Shown here: positions 10,641 to 20,218 of the stretch, one piece after another
Layout of the letters: each line of letters opens with the position of its first letter
Position numbering within the stretch: position 1 is the stretch's first letter
Source: Hyphomicrobium_A sp044507625
GTDB lineage: Bacteria; Pseudomonadota; Alphaproteobacteria; Rhizobiales; Hyphomicrobiaceae
Length of the DNA: 64,000 nt
Assembly: GCA_044507625.1 (NCBI GenBank)
Contig: JBIQJE010000011.1
Coordinates: forward strand, 53,115-117,114
Reading direction: 5' to 3'
Position numbers and translations under genes: made by a program
The notes under the pieces: model-generated
Seen by the model: only the letters and a program-made list of their open reading frames with translations
Told to the model about the DNA's origin: nothing
Databases searched by the model: none

Positions 10641-11555
10641 GTGACCAGCAGCCCCCAGAACCTTGCCGCCCGGAAGCGCGCGGACCTGATCGACAGCCTC
10701 GATGAAGAGCTGGAGATGGAGCTCGACGACGCGCGGCTCGAGCGCCTGGCCGAGGTGAGCGGCGGTGCCGAGGACGGCAATGATCTCGACCGCACGTTCT
10801 ATTTCAAGGAGCTGTTCCGGCTCCAGGGCGAGCTCGTCAAACTGCAGGATTACGTGGTCGCCAATAAGCTCAAGATCGTCGTCCTCTTCGAGGGACGCGA
10901 TGCGGCGGGCAAGGGCGGCGCCATCAAGCGCATCACGCAGCGGCTCAATCCGCGCGTCTGCCGCGTCGCGGCATTGCCGGCGCCCAACGAGCGCGAGCGT
11001 ACGCAGTGGTATTTCCAGCGCTATACCTCGCATCTCCCCGCCGGCGGGGAGATCGTGCTGTTCGACCGCAGCTGGTACAATCGCGCGGGCGTCGAACGGG
11101 TCATGGGCTTTTGCACCGAGGACGAGGTGGAGGAGTTTTTCCGCTCGGTGCCGGAGTTCGAGAAGATGCTCGTCCGCTCCGGCATCATCCTCATCAAATA
11201 CTGGTTTTCGATCACCGACGAGGAGCAGCACTTCCGCTTCACGATGCGCATCGAGGATCCGTTGAAGCAGTGGAAGCTCAGCCCGATGGACCTGGAATCG
11301 CGCGTCCGCTGGGAGGATTATACGCGCGCCAAGGAGGAAATGCTGGAGCGCACCAACATTGCCGAGGCGCGCTGGTGGGTGGTCGAGGCGGACGACAAGA
11401 AGCGCGCGCGGCTCAACTGCATCCGGCATCTCCTGGATCAGATCCCGTACGGCGAGGTGCAACACCAGCCGGTGGTGCTGCCGGCGCGCACGCATCATCC
11501 GGATTATCAGCGCAATCCCGTGCCGCGCGATATGTACGTGCCCGACGAGTATTAG
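10641..11555 (+). CDS. ppk2: polyphosphate kinase 2
   Basis: 304-residue PPK2-family enzyme that transfers phosphate between inorganic polyphosphate and nucleotides in the cytoplasm. The P-loop is at residues 85-93 (GRDAAGKGG). The lid/catalytic motifs are LPAPNERERTQWYFQRY and FDRSWYNRAGVERVMGF, with RWEDYTRAKEEML later. A charged N-terminal helix (about 15-45) precedes the kinase core. The start is GTG at 10641 with GGAG about 11 nt upstream. The subclass (ADP- or AMP-/GDP-specific) is not assigned. A likely PhoB promoter and a 14-bp palindrome lie upstream. Confidence 0.93.
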   Translation: MTSSPQNLAARKRADLIDSLDEELEMELDDARLERLAEVSGGAEDGNDLDRTFYFKELFRLQGELVKLQDYVVANKLKIVVLFEGRDAAGKGGAIKRITQRLNPRVCRVAALPAPNERERTQWYFQRYTSHLPAGGEIVLFDRSWYNRAGVERVMGFCTEDEVEEFFRSVPEFEKMLVRSGIILIKYWFSITDEEQHFRFTMRIEDPLKQWKLSPMDLESRVRWEDYTRAKEEMLERTNIAEARWWVVEADDKKRARLNCIRHLLDQIPYGEVQHQPVVLPARTHHPDYQRNPVPRDMYVPDEY

Positions 11556-11675
11556 ACGCAGGCATGGAACCTGCATAACAGGCTTCGTCGCGATGGCCCG
11601 GAAGCATGCAATCCATGGTCGTTGCGGCAGCGGTTTGGCTTGACTGAGCTGGTGTTGTCGTTCTTCTGTTTTCAC

Positions 11676-12182
11676 ATGAGCAGCGAGCCACCGTTCACCC
11701 TGGTCGATACGGAAAGGGCGCGCGAAGCGGCCCAGCGGCTTTTCATGGCGACGAGCCGGTCACTTGCAGCGATACTGCCGCGGCCCACTGACATCCGCCA
11801 TGTCGGAGCAACGGCCGTGCATGGCTGCTTGACGAAGGGCGATCTGGATATCGTTGTGCGTGTTCCGGCACAGGATTTTTCAAATGCCGATGCAGCGCTC
11901 GCCTCGCGCTATGCAAGGAACGAGGGCTCGATCCGAACAGAAACGTTCTCGGCCTTCGAGGAAGCATCCAGCCAGCACCATCTAGGCATTCAGCTTACCG
12001 TTATCGATGGACCGTTTGATTTTTTCCATCAGTTTGCCGAGGAACTACAGCGATCGTCCCAGCTTGTAGAAGAATACAACGCGCTCAAACGCTCATACGA
12101 CGGCGCCGACATGGCAGCTTATAGAGCCGCCAAGGATGCATTCGTCGAAAGGGTGCTGAGTGCCCGCAACCGTCATAGATAA
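11676..12182 (+). CDS. GrpB family protein (nucleotidyltransferase-like)
   Basis: 168-residue protein resembling the GrpB/UPF0157 family, which has a nucleotidyltransferase-like fold. The landmarks are RHVGATAVHGCLTKGDLDIVV, where the family has a GST/A-AVPG-motif followed by K-x-x-DI, and a C-terminal ...EEYNALKRSYDGADMAAYRAAKDAFVE helix. The start at 11676 gives MSSEPPFTLVD; the frame is open further upstream without a good start. Its base composition is less GC-rich than that of its neighbours, which may point to a later arrival. Biochemical role unknown. Confidence 0.75.
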   Translation: MSSEPPFTLVDTERAREAAQRLFMATSRSLAAILPRPTDIRHVGATAVHGCLTKGDLDIVVRVPAQDFSNADAALASRYARNEGSIRTETFSAFEEASSQHHLGIQLTVIDGPFDFFHQFAEELQRSSQLVEEYNALKRSYDGADMAAYRAAKDAFVERVLSARNRHR

Positions 12183-12191
12183 CCGGGCGCG

Positions 12192-13106
12192 CTACACGGC
12201 ATCCTTGCGGGATAGCGCGGGCATGCGCTTCACGGCGGCGATCTCGGCGCCCAACTTGGCGATGCGTTCAATCGCCTCGGGCAGCGTTTCGGCGGCCACC
12301 TGCATGTGATGGGCGTTGGCGTGTACCAGGGTGATGCTGTCAGCCATGATGCCGACGTGACCCTTCCAATAAATGAGATCGCCGCGCTGCACGCCGTCCA
12401 GCACGTCCGGGATCGAGACTTCGGTGCCAAGCTCGGCCTGCTGCATGTCGGTGTCGCGCGGCGCGGCGAAGCCCGATGCTTCCAGCGTCACCTGCACGAG
12501 CCCCGAGCAGTCGATACCGAGACGGGAGCGTCCGCCCCACAGATAGGGCGTGCCGATGAAGCGCTCGGCCAGTTCGACAAAGTCCGCGGCGTAGCGGCCG
12601 ATCTCGGTCACGTGGCGGGAGACGACAAAGCCGCCGCCCTCCAGCATCATGAAGCGATCATCGCCCTCGGCGATGCTCAGGCCGGCATTCATGCTGAGCA
12701 GCATGATCGGCGGGGATTTGATGTCGGGCACGGGATAAACGAAGGTGCCGAGGGCACGCACCTTGTGCGTCGGTTTCAGGATCTCCTCCGACAGCGTCTC
12801 GGCCGGCACGTAGCCGACGTAGCGATCGCGGTCGAGCTGCACCCAGGCCCAGCCCTCGCGGTTCTCGTAAACGGTGACGGTTTCACCGAACAGCGCTTCC
12901 GTCTCGAAGCCGTTCGTCGGCGAAGGCCGGATGCGCAGCGGCACCGAGGCGCGAATGACCTGGGCGGGATAGCCCTCCACATAGCGTGGCGCGCTCACCC
13001 GTCCATAAAGGCTCTCGGCCGCGAGGTCGGGCCGGAACACGTTACGACGGAAATCGAGCGGCGCAGCCCCGGCCGCTGCCGCACCGGTCTTGGGCCCGTC
13101 GCTCAT
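12192..13106 (-). CDS. NlpC/P60 (C40) cell-wall peptidase with SH3-like region
   Basis: 304-residue predicted peptidoglycan peptidase. The N-terminal part holds bacterial SH3-like segments (about 45-170: VIRASVPLRIRPSP, GWAWVQLDRDRYVGYVP). The C-terminal NlpC/P60 domain carries the catalytic Cys in GIDCSGLVQ, the His in GHVGIM and a further polar residue in VHANAHH. No signal peptide is evident, so it may act in recycling of wall peptides in the cytoplasm or be exported in another way. Its ATG overlaps the stop of the upstream aminopeptidase gene (ATGA), so the two are coupled, a pairing I recall as conserved in Hyphomicrobiales. Confidence 0.9.
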   Translation of the reverse strand: MSDGPKTGAAAAGAAPLDFRRNVFRPDLAAESLYGRVSAPRYVEGYPAQVIRASVPLRIRPSPTNGFETEALFGETVTVYENREGWAWVQLDRDRYVGYVPAETLSEEILKPTHKVRALGTFVYPVPDIKSPPIMLLSMNAGLSIAEGDDRFMMLEGGGFVVSRHVTEIGRYAADFVELAERFIGTPYLWGGRSRLGIDCSGLVQVTLEASGFAAPRDTDMQQAELGTEVSIPDVLDGVQRGDLIYWKGHVGIMADSITLVHANAHHMQVAAETLPEAIERIAKLGAEIAAVKRMPALSRKDAV

Positions 13107-14542
13107 CGGCACAGCTCCCTTGCGAGCACGGCGCACACCGCGCGCGCCGTCTGCGGATCGCCGCCGCGGGGGCCGAGCGCATTCGCGGTGGGGCGCCAGC
13201 CGAAAAGGTCGAAGTGCGCAAAGCGCTCCGCCTTTGCGGCAAAGCGCTTGAGGAAGAGCGCCGCGGTGATGGAGCCGGCGAAGGGCGCCTCCCATACGTT
13301 GTTCATATCGGCGACGGGACTGTCGAGCTTGCCGTCATAGCCGCGCCAGAGCGGCAGCCTCCAGACGGGATCGCCGAGGCGGGACGAGGTCGCGACCATT
13401 TGGGCGGCGAAGTCGTCGTCGTCGGTGAACATGGCCGGGAGGTCCGGGCCGAGGGCCACGCGCGCCGCGCCGGTGAGCGTTGCGAACACGTAGATGCCCT
13501 GCGGCGCCTCCTCATCGGCGAGCGCGATCGCGTCAGCCAGCACGAGGCGTCCCTCGGCGTCGGTGTTGCCGATCTCGACGGTTGTTCCCGCGCGCGAGGT
13601 CAGCACGTCGCCGGGCCGGAACGCATCGCCCGAGATGCTGTTCTCGGCGGTCGGGATCAGGACACGCAGGCGCACATCGAGCTTCTGGCCCATGATCATG
13701 TGCGCGAGCGTCAGCGCCGCCGCCGCTCCGCCCATGTCCTTCTTCATCAGAAGCATGGCGCTCGCCGGCTTCACGTCGAGGCCGCCGGTATCGAAGGTGA
13801 TGCCCTTGCCCACGAGCGTTACTTTGCGGGCATCCTCGCGTCCCCAGGTGATGTCGATGAGACGCGGCGCGCGCGGACTGGCGCGGCCGACCGCGTGGAT
13901 CATCGGGAAGTTCTGGGCGAGCAGCTCCTCGCCGACAATCACGTCGATCGCGGCGCCGTGGCGCGAGGCAAGGTCACGTGCCGCCGCTTCGATCTCGGCC
14001 GGGCCGAGGTCGGAGGCGGGCGTATTGATGAGGTCGCGGCCGAGACGCACCGCCTCGATGGTGTTGACGGCGAGGTGACGGTCGGCGCCTTCGGGCAGGC
14101 GCAAGCTGGCCGCTGGCGTCGCTCCGTTGGCCCGCGTCTTGTAGCGATTGAAGCGATAGCCCCCGAGGCCCCAGGCGATGGCCGCGAGCGTCGGATCGGC
14201 TGTCTCGCCGGCGAGGCGGTACGTGCCGGCGGGAAGCGTCTGTGCGAGTTGCCCGAGAAGCAACTCGCTGGAGCCGCTGGGCTCTCCGGCCGCGCCATCT
14301 CCGAGCCCGAAGAGGACGCCGGCAATCCGGCCGTCGGTACCGGGGACGAGCGTCACCTGCTTCGCGTTACCCTTGAAGCCGACGGCCCCTATCCAGGTCC
14401 TCTGCTCGGGCGAGAGTGGCAACTCGTCGAGGGAGTCCCCCTTCTTCGCCATCCAGATGGGAGTCTCGTTTCCGGCCTCCCCCCCGCTGATCAGGATCTC
14501 GTCGACGCCAGGGACGGCGCACTTCATCGTTTCATCGTTCAT
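13103..14542 (-). CDS. leucyl aminopeptidase family protein (M17)
   Basis: 479-residue cytosolic metallo-aminopeptidase that removes N-terminal residues from peptides. The catalytic domain shows VGKGITFDTGGLDVKPA, MKKDMGGAAAAL and the M17 signature NTDAEGRLVLADA, with metal ligands Lys, Asp and Glu in place. The N-terminal macro-like domain is present. The start at 14542 (MNDETMKC) is preferred; the frame is open to 14614. Coupled to the NlpC/P60 gene, it suggests degradation of short, possibly wall-derived, peptides. Confidence 0.92.
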   Translation of the reverse strand: MNDETMKCAVPGVDEILISGGEAGNETPIWMAKKGDSLDELPLSPEQRTWIGAVGFKGNAKQVTLVPGTDGRIAGVLFGLGDGAAGEPSGSSELLLGQLAQTLPAGTYRLAGETADPTLAAIAWGLGGYRFNRYKTRANGATPAASLRLPEGADRHLAVNTIEAVRLGRDLINTPASDLGPAEIEAAARDLASRHGAAIDVIVGEELLAQNFPMIHAVGRASPRAPRLIDITWGREDARKVTLVGKGITFDTGGLDVKPASAMLLMKKDMGGAAAALTLAHMIMGQKLDVRLRVLIPTAENSISGDAFRPGDVLTSRAGTTVEIGNTDAEGRLVLADAIALADEEAPQGIYVFATLTGAARVALGPDLPAMFTDDDDFAAQMVATSSRLGDPVWRLPLWRGYDGKLDSPVADMNNVWEAPFAGSITAALFLKRFAAKAERFAHFDLFGWRPTANALGPRGGDPQTARAVCAVLARELCR

Positions 14543-14645
14543 GTACGGGCTCGCTGCTGGCAAGCCGCCGTGGGATCGGGCATGAATGCCCGTCCAGCGG
14601 ACGTGCGCGGGCACAAGACAGGATCACGCGGGGCAAGGCAAGAGC

Positions 14646-15320
14646 ATGGCCAGAAATCGATATCGGCTCGTGATCGGCAATAAAAGCTGGTCGAGCTGGA
14701 GCTTGCGCCCCTGGCTTGCCATGCGCGCCGCCAAGCTACCCTTTGACGAGATTAACATTCCTCTGCGCCGGCCGGAAACGAAGGCGGAGATTCGCCGCTA
14801 CAGCCCGTCGGGACTCGTGCCGCTGCTCATTGATGGAGATTTTTCGGTCTGGGATAGTCTCGCGATCCTGGAATATCTCGCCGACGCGCATCCACAGGCG
14901 GGCCTGTGGCCCGCGGACCGGCACAGGCGCGCGCTCGCCCGCTGCGCCGCGGCCGAAATGCATTCCGGCTTTGCCGCGCTGCGCAGCGCATGTCCCATGG
15001 ACATCCTGGCGATCGCGCCGCTCGATCCGGTTCCCGAAGCCGCGGAGACGGACATCCGGCGCGTCATCAGTATCTGGCAGGCATGCCGCCGCGCGTCGGC
15101 CGGTGCGGGCGATTTCCTTTTCGGCGCTTTTACCGCGACGGACGCGATGTATGCGCCGGTCGCTTCGCGCTTTCGCACCTACATTCCCGACCTCGCGCGC
15201 TATGGCGACGACGGCACGGCGCGCGACTATGTGGCGACAATCTTCGCCATGCCCGAAATGGCGGAATGGCTGGCCGGCGCGGCGCAGGAAGCGGCGGCCG
15301 GGCAAGACGCTGCAAGGTAG
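14646..15320 (+). CDS. glutathione S-transferase family protein
   Basis: 224-residue GST-like protein with the N-terminal motif LVIGNKSWSSWSLRPWLAM, the cis-Pro segment SPSGLVPLLIDGD and WDSLAILEYLADAHP. Ser residues near position 12 occupy the usual catalytic site. The all-helical C-terminal domain includes FLFGAFTATDAMYAPV. It is divergent from the aminopeptidase gene. The start at 14646 begins right at the fold; an upstream in-frame ATG at 14586 overlaps the divergent promoter. Substrate unknown. Confidence 0.88.
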   Translation: MARNRYRLVIGNKSWSSWSLRPWLAMRAAKLPFDEINIPLRRPETKAEIRRYSPSGLVPLLIDGDFSVWDSLAILEYLADAHPQAGLWPADRHRRALARCAAAEMHSGFAALRSACPMDILAIAPLDPVPEAAETDIRRVISIWQACRRASAGAGDFLFGAFTATDAMYAPVASRFRTYIPDLARYGDDGTARDYVATIFAMPEMAEWLAGAAQEAAAGQDAAR

Positions 15321-15332
15321 CTCGCAAGGCGT

Positions 15333-15347
15333 TTAACGCCCTCTTAG
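15333..15347 (+). promoter_or_regulatory. candidate CtrA site upstream of tadD
   Basis: TTAA-N7-TTAG matches 7 of 8 fixed positions of the alphaproteobacterial CtrA full site TTAA-N7-TTAA. It lies about 110 nt upstream of the tadD start, with a third TTAA at 15354. CtrA controls pilin and cpa genes in Caulobacter, so the placement is sensible, but the motif is short. Confidence 0.35.
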
Positions 15348-15458
15348 GGAGGCTTAATCGTTTATTGAGAAGTGTCTCACAACCTGACGCTCAAAGGGCG
15401 GCGATTCGCGAAGGCAAACACCTCGTGTGCCGCCAGCAAGTGATCAGGGAGACGATTA

Positions 15459-16562
15459 ATGGCGTCCGCTTTGCATCGGCAATCGCCACGCAGACTTCGG
15501 CACGGCGGTACGATGGCTGCGCTCACCGCCTCGCTCATGCTCGGGGCCTGCGGGCAGACGCTGCAGAACTCCGGCAGCCTCCTCTCCGACAACGGCACCG
15601 AAACGCGTGTTGCCCAGTCGGCGCCGGCGTCCACCGGAAAGCCCGCGCCCCAGGCCGCCTCTGCCACGGCAGCGACCGGCGGCATCAGCGAGGAGCTTCT
15701 GAAGGCCACCGACTACTGGGGCAAAGCCTATGCCGAGCACCCGCGCGAACTCGCCCCCGCGCTCAGCTATGCGCGCAACCTCAAGGCCATGGGCGAGAAG
15801 CGCCGGGCGCTCGCCGTGCTTCAGCAGGCCTCGCTCTACCATGGCCAGGACCGCGAACTCGCCAGCGAATACGGTCGTCTCGCGCTCGATCTCGATCAGA
15901 TCGGTCTCGCCAAGCAGCTGCTTACCATTGCCGACGATCCGGTGAGGCCGGACTGGCGCGTCGTCTCGGCGCGCGGCGCGGCGCTGGCGAAAGAAGGCGA
16001 CTACGAAAGCGCCATTCCCTATTTTGAGCGCGCGCTGGCCATCTCGCCGGACCAGCCATCAGTGTTGAGCAACCTCGCGCTGGCTCACGCCATGAATGGC
16101 GAATCGGGCCGTGCCGAAACGCTGCTGCGGCAGGCGGCGGCGGGTGACGCCGATTCACCGCGCATCCGCCAGAACCTCGCGCTCGTGCTCGGGTTGCAGG
16201 GCAAATACGATGAAGCGAAGGTCGTGGCGTCCCGCGACATCCCCATGAGCCGGGCGACCGAGAATGCCGATTATCTCCGCCAGGTGGTGAAGCTCGAACC
16301 CAAGCCTGCGCCCGGCGCGGCGCCCGGACCGGCCGAGTGGGATTCCGGCACCAAGATCGCCAAGGGCCCTGCTCCCAAATCAGCCAAGGCGCGTGCGGCG
16401 CCGGTTGTGACGGTGGCCCACGGCGGACAGCTTCCGGACGCCGATCCGGCGGCAGCGGGGGATACCGCGTGGGTCGTCGACACGGACGTGCCCCGCTCGC
16501 AGCAGCCGGCCGCGGCGGAAAGCGGAGGGTGGTCGTCACACGTCGCCGAGGCGCGGCGCTGA
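15459..16562 (+). CDS. tadD: Tad pilus assembly lipoprotein TadD (TPR protein)
   Basis: 367-residue predicted outer-membrane pilotin-like lipoprotein of the Tad/Flp pilus. The N-terminus has a hydrophobic segment and lipobox LGAC, with Cys at about residue 31. Tetratricopeptide repeats run from about 85 to 250 (LAPALSYARNLKAMGEKRRAL, SAIPYFERALAISPDQPSVL). The C-terminal 100 residues are Pro/Ala-rich and low complexity. GGGAG-like SD about 8 nt before the ATG. It is transcribed toward the main cpa operon and is convergent with tadC. Confidence 0.88.
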   Translation: MASALHRQSPRRLRHGGTMAALTASLMLGACGQTLQNSGSLLSDNGTETRVAQSAPASTGKPAPQAASATAATGGISEELLKATDYWGKAYAEHPRELAPALSYARNLKAMGEKRRALAVLQQASLYHGQDRELASEYGRLALDLDQIGLAKQLLTIADDPVRPDWRVVSARGAALAKEGDYESAIPYFERALAISPDQPSVLSNLALAHAMNGESGRAETLLRQAAAGDADSPRIRQNLALVLGLQGKYDEAKVVASRDIPMSRATENADYLRQVVKLEPKPAPGAAPGPAEWDSGTKIAKGPAPKSAKARAAPVVTVAHGGQLPDADPAAAGDTAWVVDTDVPRSQQPAAAESGGWSSHVAEARR

Positions 16563-16602
16563 TCCCGCCATTCGCCAAGGCTCGAGCCTACCGGAACCGT
16601 GC

Positions 16603-16626
16603 ACGCCGCCCCGCACCGGGCGGCGT
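16603..16626. terminator. hairpin between convergent tadD and tadC
   Basis: A perfect 9-bp stem, ACGCCGCCC/GGGCGGCGT with a 6-nt loop, sits in the 163 bp between the two converging tad genes. There is no strong T-run, so it may work bidirectionally or with Rho. Confidence 0.55.
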
Positions 16627-16725
16627 TGCAGTTTCGAGCGCCGCGTGTTGCCCGCCGCGATTGCGATGACGCCAAGATCGACGGAGGGCATTACCCGAAC
16701 GCCGGCGGCCGCGCGGTGTCCGGCC

Positions 16726-17697
16726 TCAGCCCCATCCCCAGTAGCCGATGGCGGCGGGGAACAGGATGATGACGAACAGCACCGGCAGGAAAAAGATCAC
16801 CATCGGCACGGTGAGCTTGGGCGGCAATGCCGCTGCCTTCTTCTCCGCTTCGGACTGGCGGATGTCGCGGTTCTCCTTGGCCATGACGCGCAGCGCCTGG
16901 CCTACGGGCGTGCCGTAGCGCTCGGCCTGGATGAGCGCCGTCGTTACGGCTTTGACGCCGGGGATGCCGGTGCGCTTGCCGAGGTTGTCGAAGGCCTGGC
17001 GGCGATCCTGCAAGTATGACAGCTCGGCGGTCGTGAGGCTCAGCTCCTCGGCGAGCTCGAGCGACTGGCCGGCCACCTCCTTCGACACCTTGCCGAAGGC
17101 CGCCTCCACCGACATGCCGGACTGCACGCAGATGAGCAGCATGTCGAGCGCATCGGGAAATGCGATCTTGATCGACTGCGCGCGCTTCTGGATCAGATTT
17201 TCCACGAAGAGGTTGGGCACGTAGGAACCGATGAACGCCGCCGCGATGGCCATCATCAGCTTGATGAGCGGGGGATAGTCTATGTCGTCGAGGACGAAGA
17301 GATAGAGCAGCACCGCTACGAAGAAGATGAGCGGCGCCACGACGCGGAAGAACATATAGGTGACGAGCGGCGCCTGACCGCGCAGCCCCGCACGCTTGAG
17401 ACGGTCGCGCAGCTCGGCCGTGTCGAGGATCTGGCGAAGGTTCAGCGCATTGACGATCTGCTGCATGAACCCGGTCGGCGTTCTGCGTAACCGGCCCTGG
17501 CGCTCGCGCGCCGCCATCTCCGCAAGGCGCTCGGCCCGCATCTTATCGCGCTCGACCGCCATCGTGCGCATGCGGTGGTTCATGCGGTCCTGGGCGAGCA
17601 TCGGCATGGCGACCGTCAGCACCGTCGCGAAGGCGCAGATCGCCGCGAGGATCGTGACGATGAACGTCGGATCGGTGAACGTATCGATGAAATCCAT
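16726..17697 (-). CDS. tadC: type II secretion F family protein TadC
   Basis: 323-residue inner-membrane platform protein of the Tad pilus machine. There is a membrane segment at the N-terminus (about 10-30), a central pair (about 125-165) and a C-terminal one. The T2SSF domain shows LLICVQSGMSVEAAFGKVS and ERYGTPVGQALRVMAKENR, which face the cytoplasm and contact the CpaF ATPase. It is the last gene of the minus-strand cpa operon, 51 nt after tadB. Confidence 0.93.
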   Translation of the reverse strand: MDFIDTFTDPTFIVTILAAICAFATVLTVAMPMLAQDRMNHRMRTMAVERDKMRAERLAEMAARERQGRLRRTPTGFMQQIVNALNLRQILDTAELRDRLKRAGLRGQAPLVTYMFFRVVAPLIFFVAVLLYLFVLDDIDYPPLIKLMMAIAAAFIGSYVPNLFVENLIQKRAQSIKIAFPDALDMLLICVQSGMSVEAAFGKVSKEVAGQSLELAEELSLTTAELSYLQDRRQAFDNLGKRTGIPGVKAVTTALIQAERYGTPVGQALRVMAKENRDIRQSEAEKKAAALPPKLTVPMVIFFLPVLFVIILFPAAIGYWGWG

Positions 17698-17748
17698 GGC
17701 CGAGACTCCGGCTTTCTATCTTTGCGGGCGCAACGCTTTCTCGCGGCG

Positions 17749-18747
17749 TCAGAACTTGAAGTTGATCATCTTGCGCATCATCAAGACACCCATCAGCATC
17801 CACAGACCGCAGAACAGCAGCGCGAAGTTGCCGGTGCGCGTATTGAAGAGCACGCTGATGTAATCGCGCGCCGAAAGGTAAAGCATGAAGGTGACGACAG
17901 GGGGCAGCGACGCGAGGACGATGGCGGATGCCTTCGCCTCGGCGCTGAGCGCCTTCACCTTCATCTGCAGACGGAACCGGTCACGCAGCACGCCCGACAG
18001 ATTGCTGAGCGCCTCGGAGAGGTTGCCGCCGGCCTGCTGCTGAATGGCGACGACGATGGAGAGGAACTTCACCTCGGGCAGCGGCATGCGCTGCGTCAGG
18101 CGCTCCAGCGCTTCGCCGAGGGAAACACCAATCCGCTGCTGCTCGATCACATCGCGAAACTCGGTCGCCAGCGGCTCCTCGCTCTCGCGGCCGACGATGG
18201 CGAGACACTCGTTCAACGGCAGGCCCGACTTCATGCCGCGCACGATGATGTCGATGGCGTTCGGCAGCTCGGCCGTGAACTTGAACTGCCGGCGCTTGGT
18301 CATCTTGTTGACGAACCAGCGCGGAACACCAAAAACGCCGACGAGGCCGACCACGAGCGTGAGAAACATGCGAGTTGCGCTCGGCGGCAACAGGACCGTC
18401 ACGAGGAAGGCCATGACCGCCCCGCATACGAGGCTCGCAAGCCAATAGACGCGCGGTGTGATGTCGATACCGGCGCGTTCGAGCCGCAGGCGCAGGGAGA
18501 CCCGCTCGGCGGCCTTCTGGCGGCTCTCCATTTCCTTCAGCGTGTCGGCCACGGACTTGCGGCGAGCGGCCGCTGTCTGGTCGATCGGCCTCAGCACATC
18601 GGTGCGCGCATCGACAACGCTGCGCATGCGCGCTTCCTTCTCGCGCTCGCCGAAAATGTAGGGATAGAGGAATGCGTAGGCCAGCGCGGCGACAGCCAGT
18701 GCGCCAAGAGCAGCGGGGCCTATCGAGAGCAGCTCCGCGCTAGACAT
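17749..18747 (-). CDS. tadB: type II secretion F family protein TadB
   Basis: 332-residue second platform protein of the Tad pilus. N-terminal membrane segment (about 10-30), a pair at about 105-140, a T2SSF domain with IIVRGMKSGLPLNECLAIVG and EALERLTQRMPLPEVKFLSIVV, and a C-terminal segment. It overlaps the end of cpaF by 8 nt, so translation is coupled. TadB and TadC form the paired platform in Tad systems. Confidence 0.93.
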   Translation of the reverse strand: MSSAELLSIGPAALGALAVAALAYAFLYPYIFGEREKEARMRSVVDARTDVLRPIDQTAAARRKSVADTLKEMESRQKAAERVSLRLRLERAGIDITPRVYWLASLVCGAVMAFLVTVLLPPSATRMFLTLVVGLVGVFGVPRWFVNKMTKRRQFKFTAELPNAIDIIVRGMKSGLPLNECLAIVGRESEEPLATEFRDVIEQQRIGVSLGEALERLTQRMPLPEVKFLSIVVAIQQQAGGNLSEALSNLSGVLRDRFRLQMKVKALSAEAKASAIVLASLPPVVTFMLYLSARDYISVLFNTRTGNFALLFCGLWMLMGVLMMRKMINFKF

Positions 18748-20209
18748 TGATATCTCCCAGCGGATTGCCGTGCTCGTCTAGGACCTCGGACGCTGCGAGT
18801 GCCTCCGCCAGCCTGCCTTCCTCGTTGTAATAGCGTGCCCGGTCCCAGAAGCGCGGCCGCGCAATGCCGGTCGACCGGTGACGGCCGATGATGCGTCCGT
18901 TCTGATCCTCTCCGGTGATGTCGTACACGAAGAGGTTCTGCAGCGTGACGACGTCGCCTTCCATACCGAGAACCTCGGTGACGTGCGTTACCTTGCGCGA
19001 GCCATCGCGCAAACGGGCGACCTGCACGATCACGTCGACCGAGCCGGTGATCATCTCGCGGATCGTGCGCACGGGAAGCTGATAGCCGCCCATCATGATC
19101 ATCGATTCGAGACGGCTGATGGCTTCACGCGGCGAGTTGGAGTGCAGCGTGCCCATCGAGCCGTCATGGCCCGTGTTCATCGCCTGCAACAGGTCGAAGG
19201 CTTCAGGGCCGCGCACCTCGCCCACGATGATGCGCTCAGGGCGCATACGCAGACAGTTGCGGACGAGATCGCGCATCTTGATCTCGCCCTCACCTTCGAG
19301 ATTCGGGGGGCGGGTTTCGAGCCGGACCACGTGCGGCTGCTGGAGCTGAAGCTCGGCGGAATCTTCGCACGTGATGATGCGCTCATCGTCGTCGATCGAG
19401 CCGGTGAGGCAATTGAGCAGCGTCGTCTTGCCCGAGCCGGTGCCGCCGGAGATAAGCACGTTGCACCGCACGCGGCCGATGATCTCGAGGATCGTCTTCG
19501 CGTCGCGGGTGATGGTGCCGAGCTTGGCGAGCTGCTCGAGGTTGAGGCGGTCGCGCTTGAACTTACGTATGGTGAGGGCAGGCCCGTCGATGGCCAGCGG
19601 GGGCGCGATCACGTTGACACGCGAGCCGTCGGGAAGGCGCGCGTCGCATATCGGGCTCGATTCATCGACGCGGCGGCCCACCTGGCTCACGATGCGCTGG
19701 CAGATGTTCATGAGCTGCAGGTTGTCGGCGAAGCGCACGCCCGTACGCTGCACCTTGCCGGCGACTTCGATATAGGTGGTGTTCGCGCCGTTGACCATGA
19801 TGTCCGCGATGTCGTCGCGGGCGAGCAAGGGCTCGAGCGGTCCATAACCGAGCACGTCGTTGCAGATGTCCTCGAGCAGCTCCTCCTGCTCGGCGATGGA
19901 CATCACGACGTTCTTGATCTGGATGATCTCGCTGACGATGTCGCGGATCTCTTCGCGCGCCGACGCCGCGTCGAGCTTGGCGAGCTGCGTCAGGTCGATC
20001 GTGTCGATCAGCGCGTTGAAGACCGTCGTCTTGACGTCATAGTACTCTTCCGAATGGCGGCGCTGCTGCTGGCCGGCGTGAGCGGCAGCCGCCGGTGTCG
20101 ACTTCGCGACGGGCTGCTTCTCACTCGGGGATGGCGCTGCTGACGGCGGCGCGGCCGGCACCGGCTGCGCAACGCGGCGCGGGGCGTCACTGCTACGCTT
20201 ACCGAACAT
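18740..20209 (-). CDS. cpaF: Tad/Flp pilus ATPase CpaF (TadA)
   Basis: 489-residue hexameric secretion ATPase that powers pilus extension and probably retraction. The N-terminal 60 residues are Pro/Ala/Ser-rich. The core has Walker A SGGTGSGKTTLLNCL, Walker B RIIVGEVRGPEAFDLLQA, and GHDGSMGTLHSNSPREA with the His box. It is 9 nt downstream of cpaE and overlaps tadB, in the middle of the operon. Confidence 0.96.
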   Translation of the reverse strand: MFGKRSSDAPRRVAQPVPAAPPSAAPSPSEKQPVAKSTPAAAAHAGQQQRRHSEEYYDVKTTVFNALIDTIDLTQLAKLDAASAREEIRDIVSEIIQIKNVVMSIAEQEELLEDICNDVLGYGPLEPLLARDDIADIMVNGANTTYIEVAGKVQRTGVRFADNLQLMNICQRIVSQVGRRVDESSPICDARLPDGSRVNVIAPPLAIDGPALTIRKFKRDRLNLEQLAKLGTITRDAKTILEIIGRVRCNVLISGGTGSGKTTLLNCLTGSIDDDERIITCEDSAELQLQQPHVVRLETRPPNLEGEGEIKMRDLVRNCLRMRPERIIVGEVRGPEAFDLLQAMNTGHDGSMGTLHSNSPREAISRLESMIMMGGYQLPVRTIREMITGSVDVIVQVARLRDGSRKVTHVTEVLGMEGDVVTLQNLFVYDITGEDQNGRIIGRHRSTGIARPRFWDRARYYNEEGRLAEALAASEVLDEHGNPLGDINV

Positions 20210-20218
20210 CTAACACTC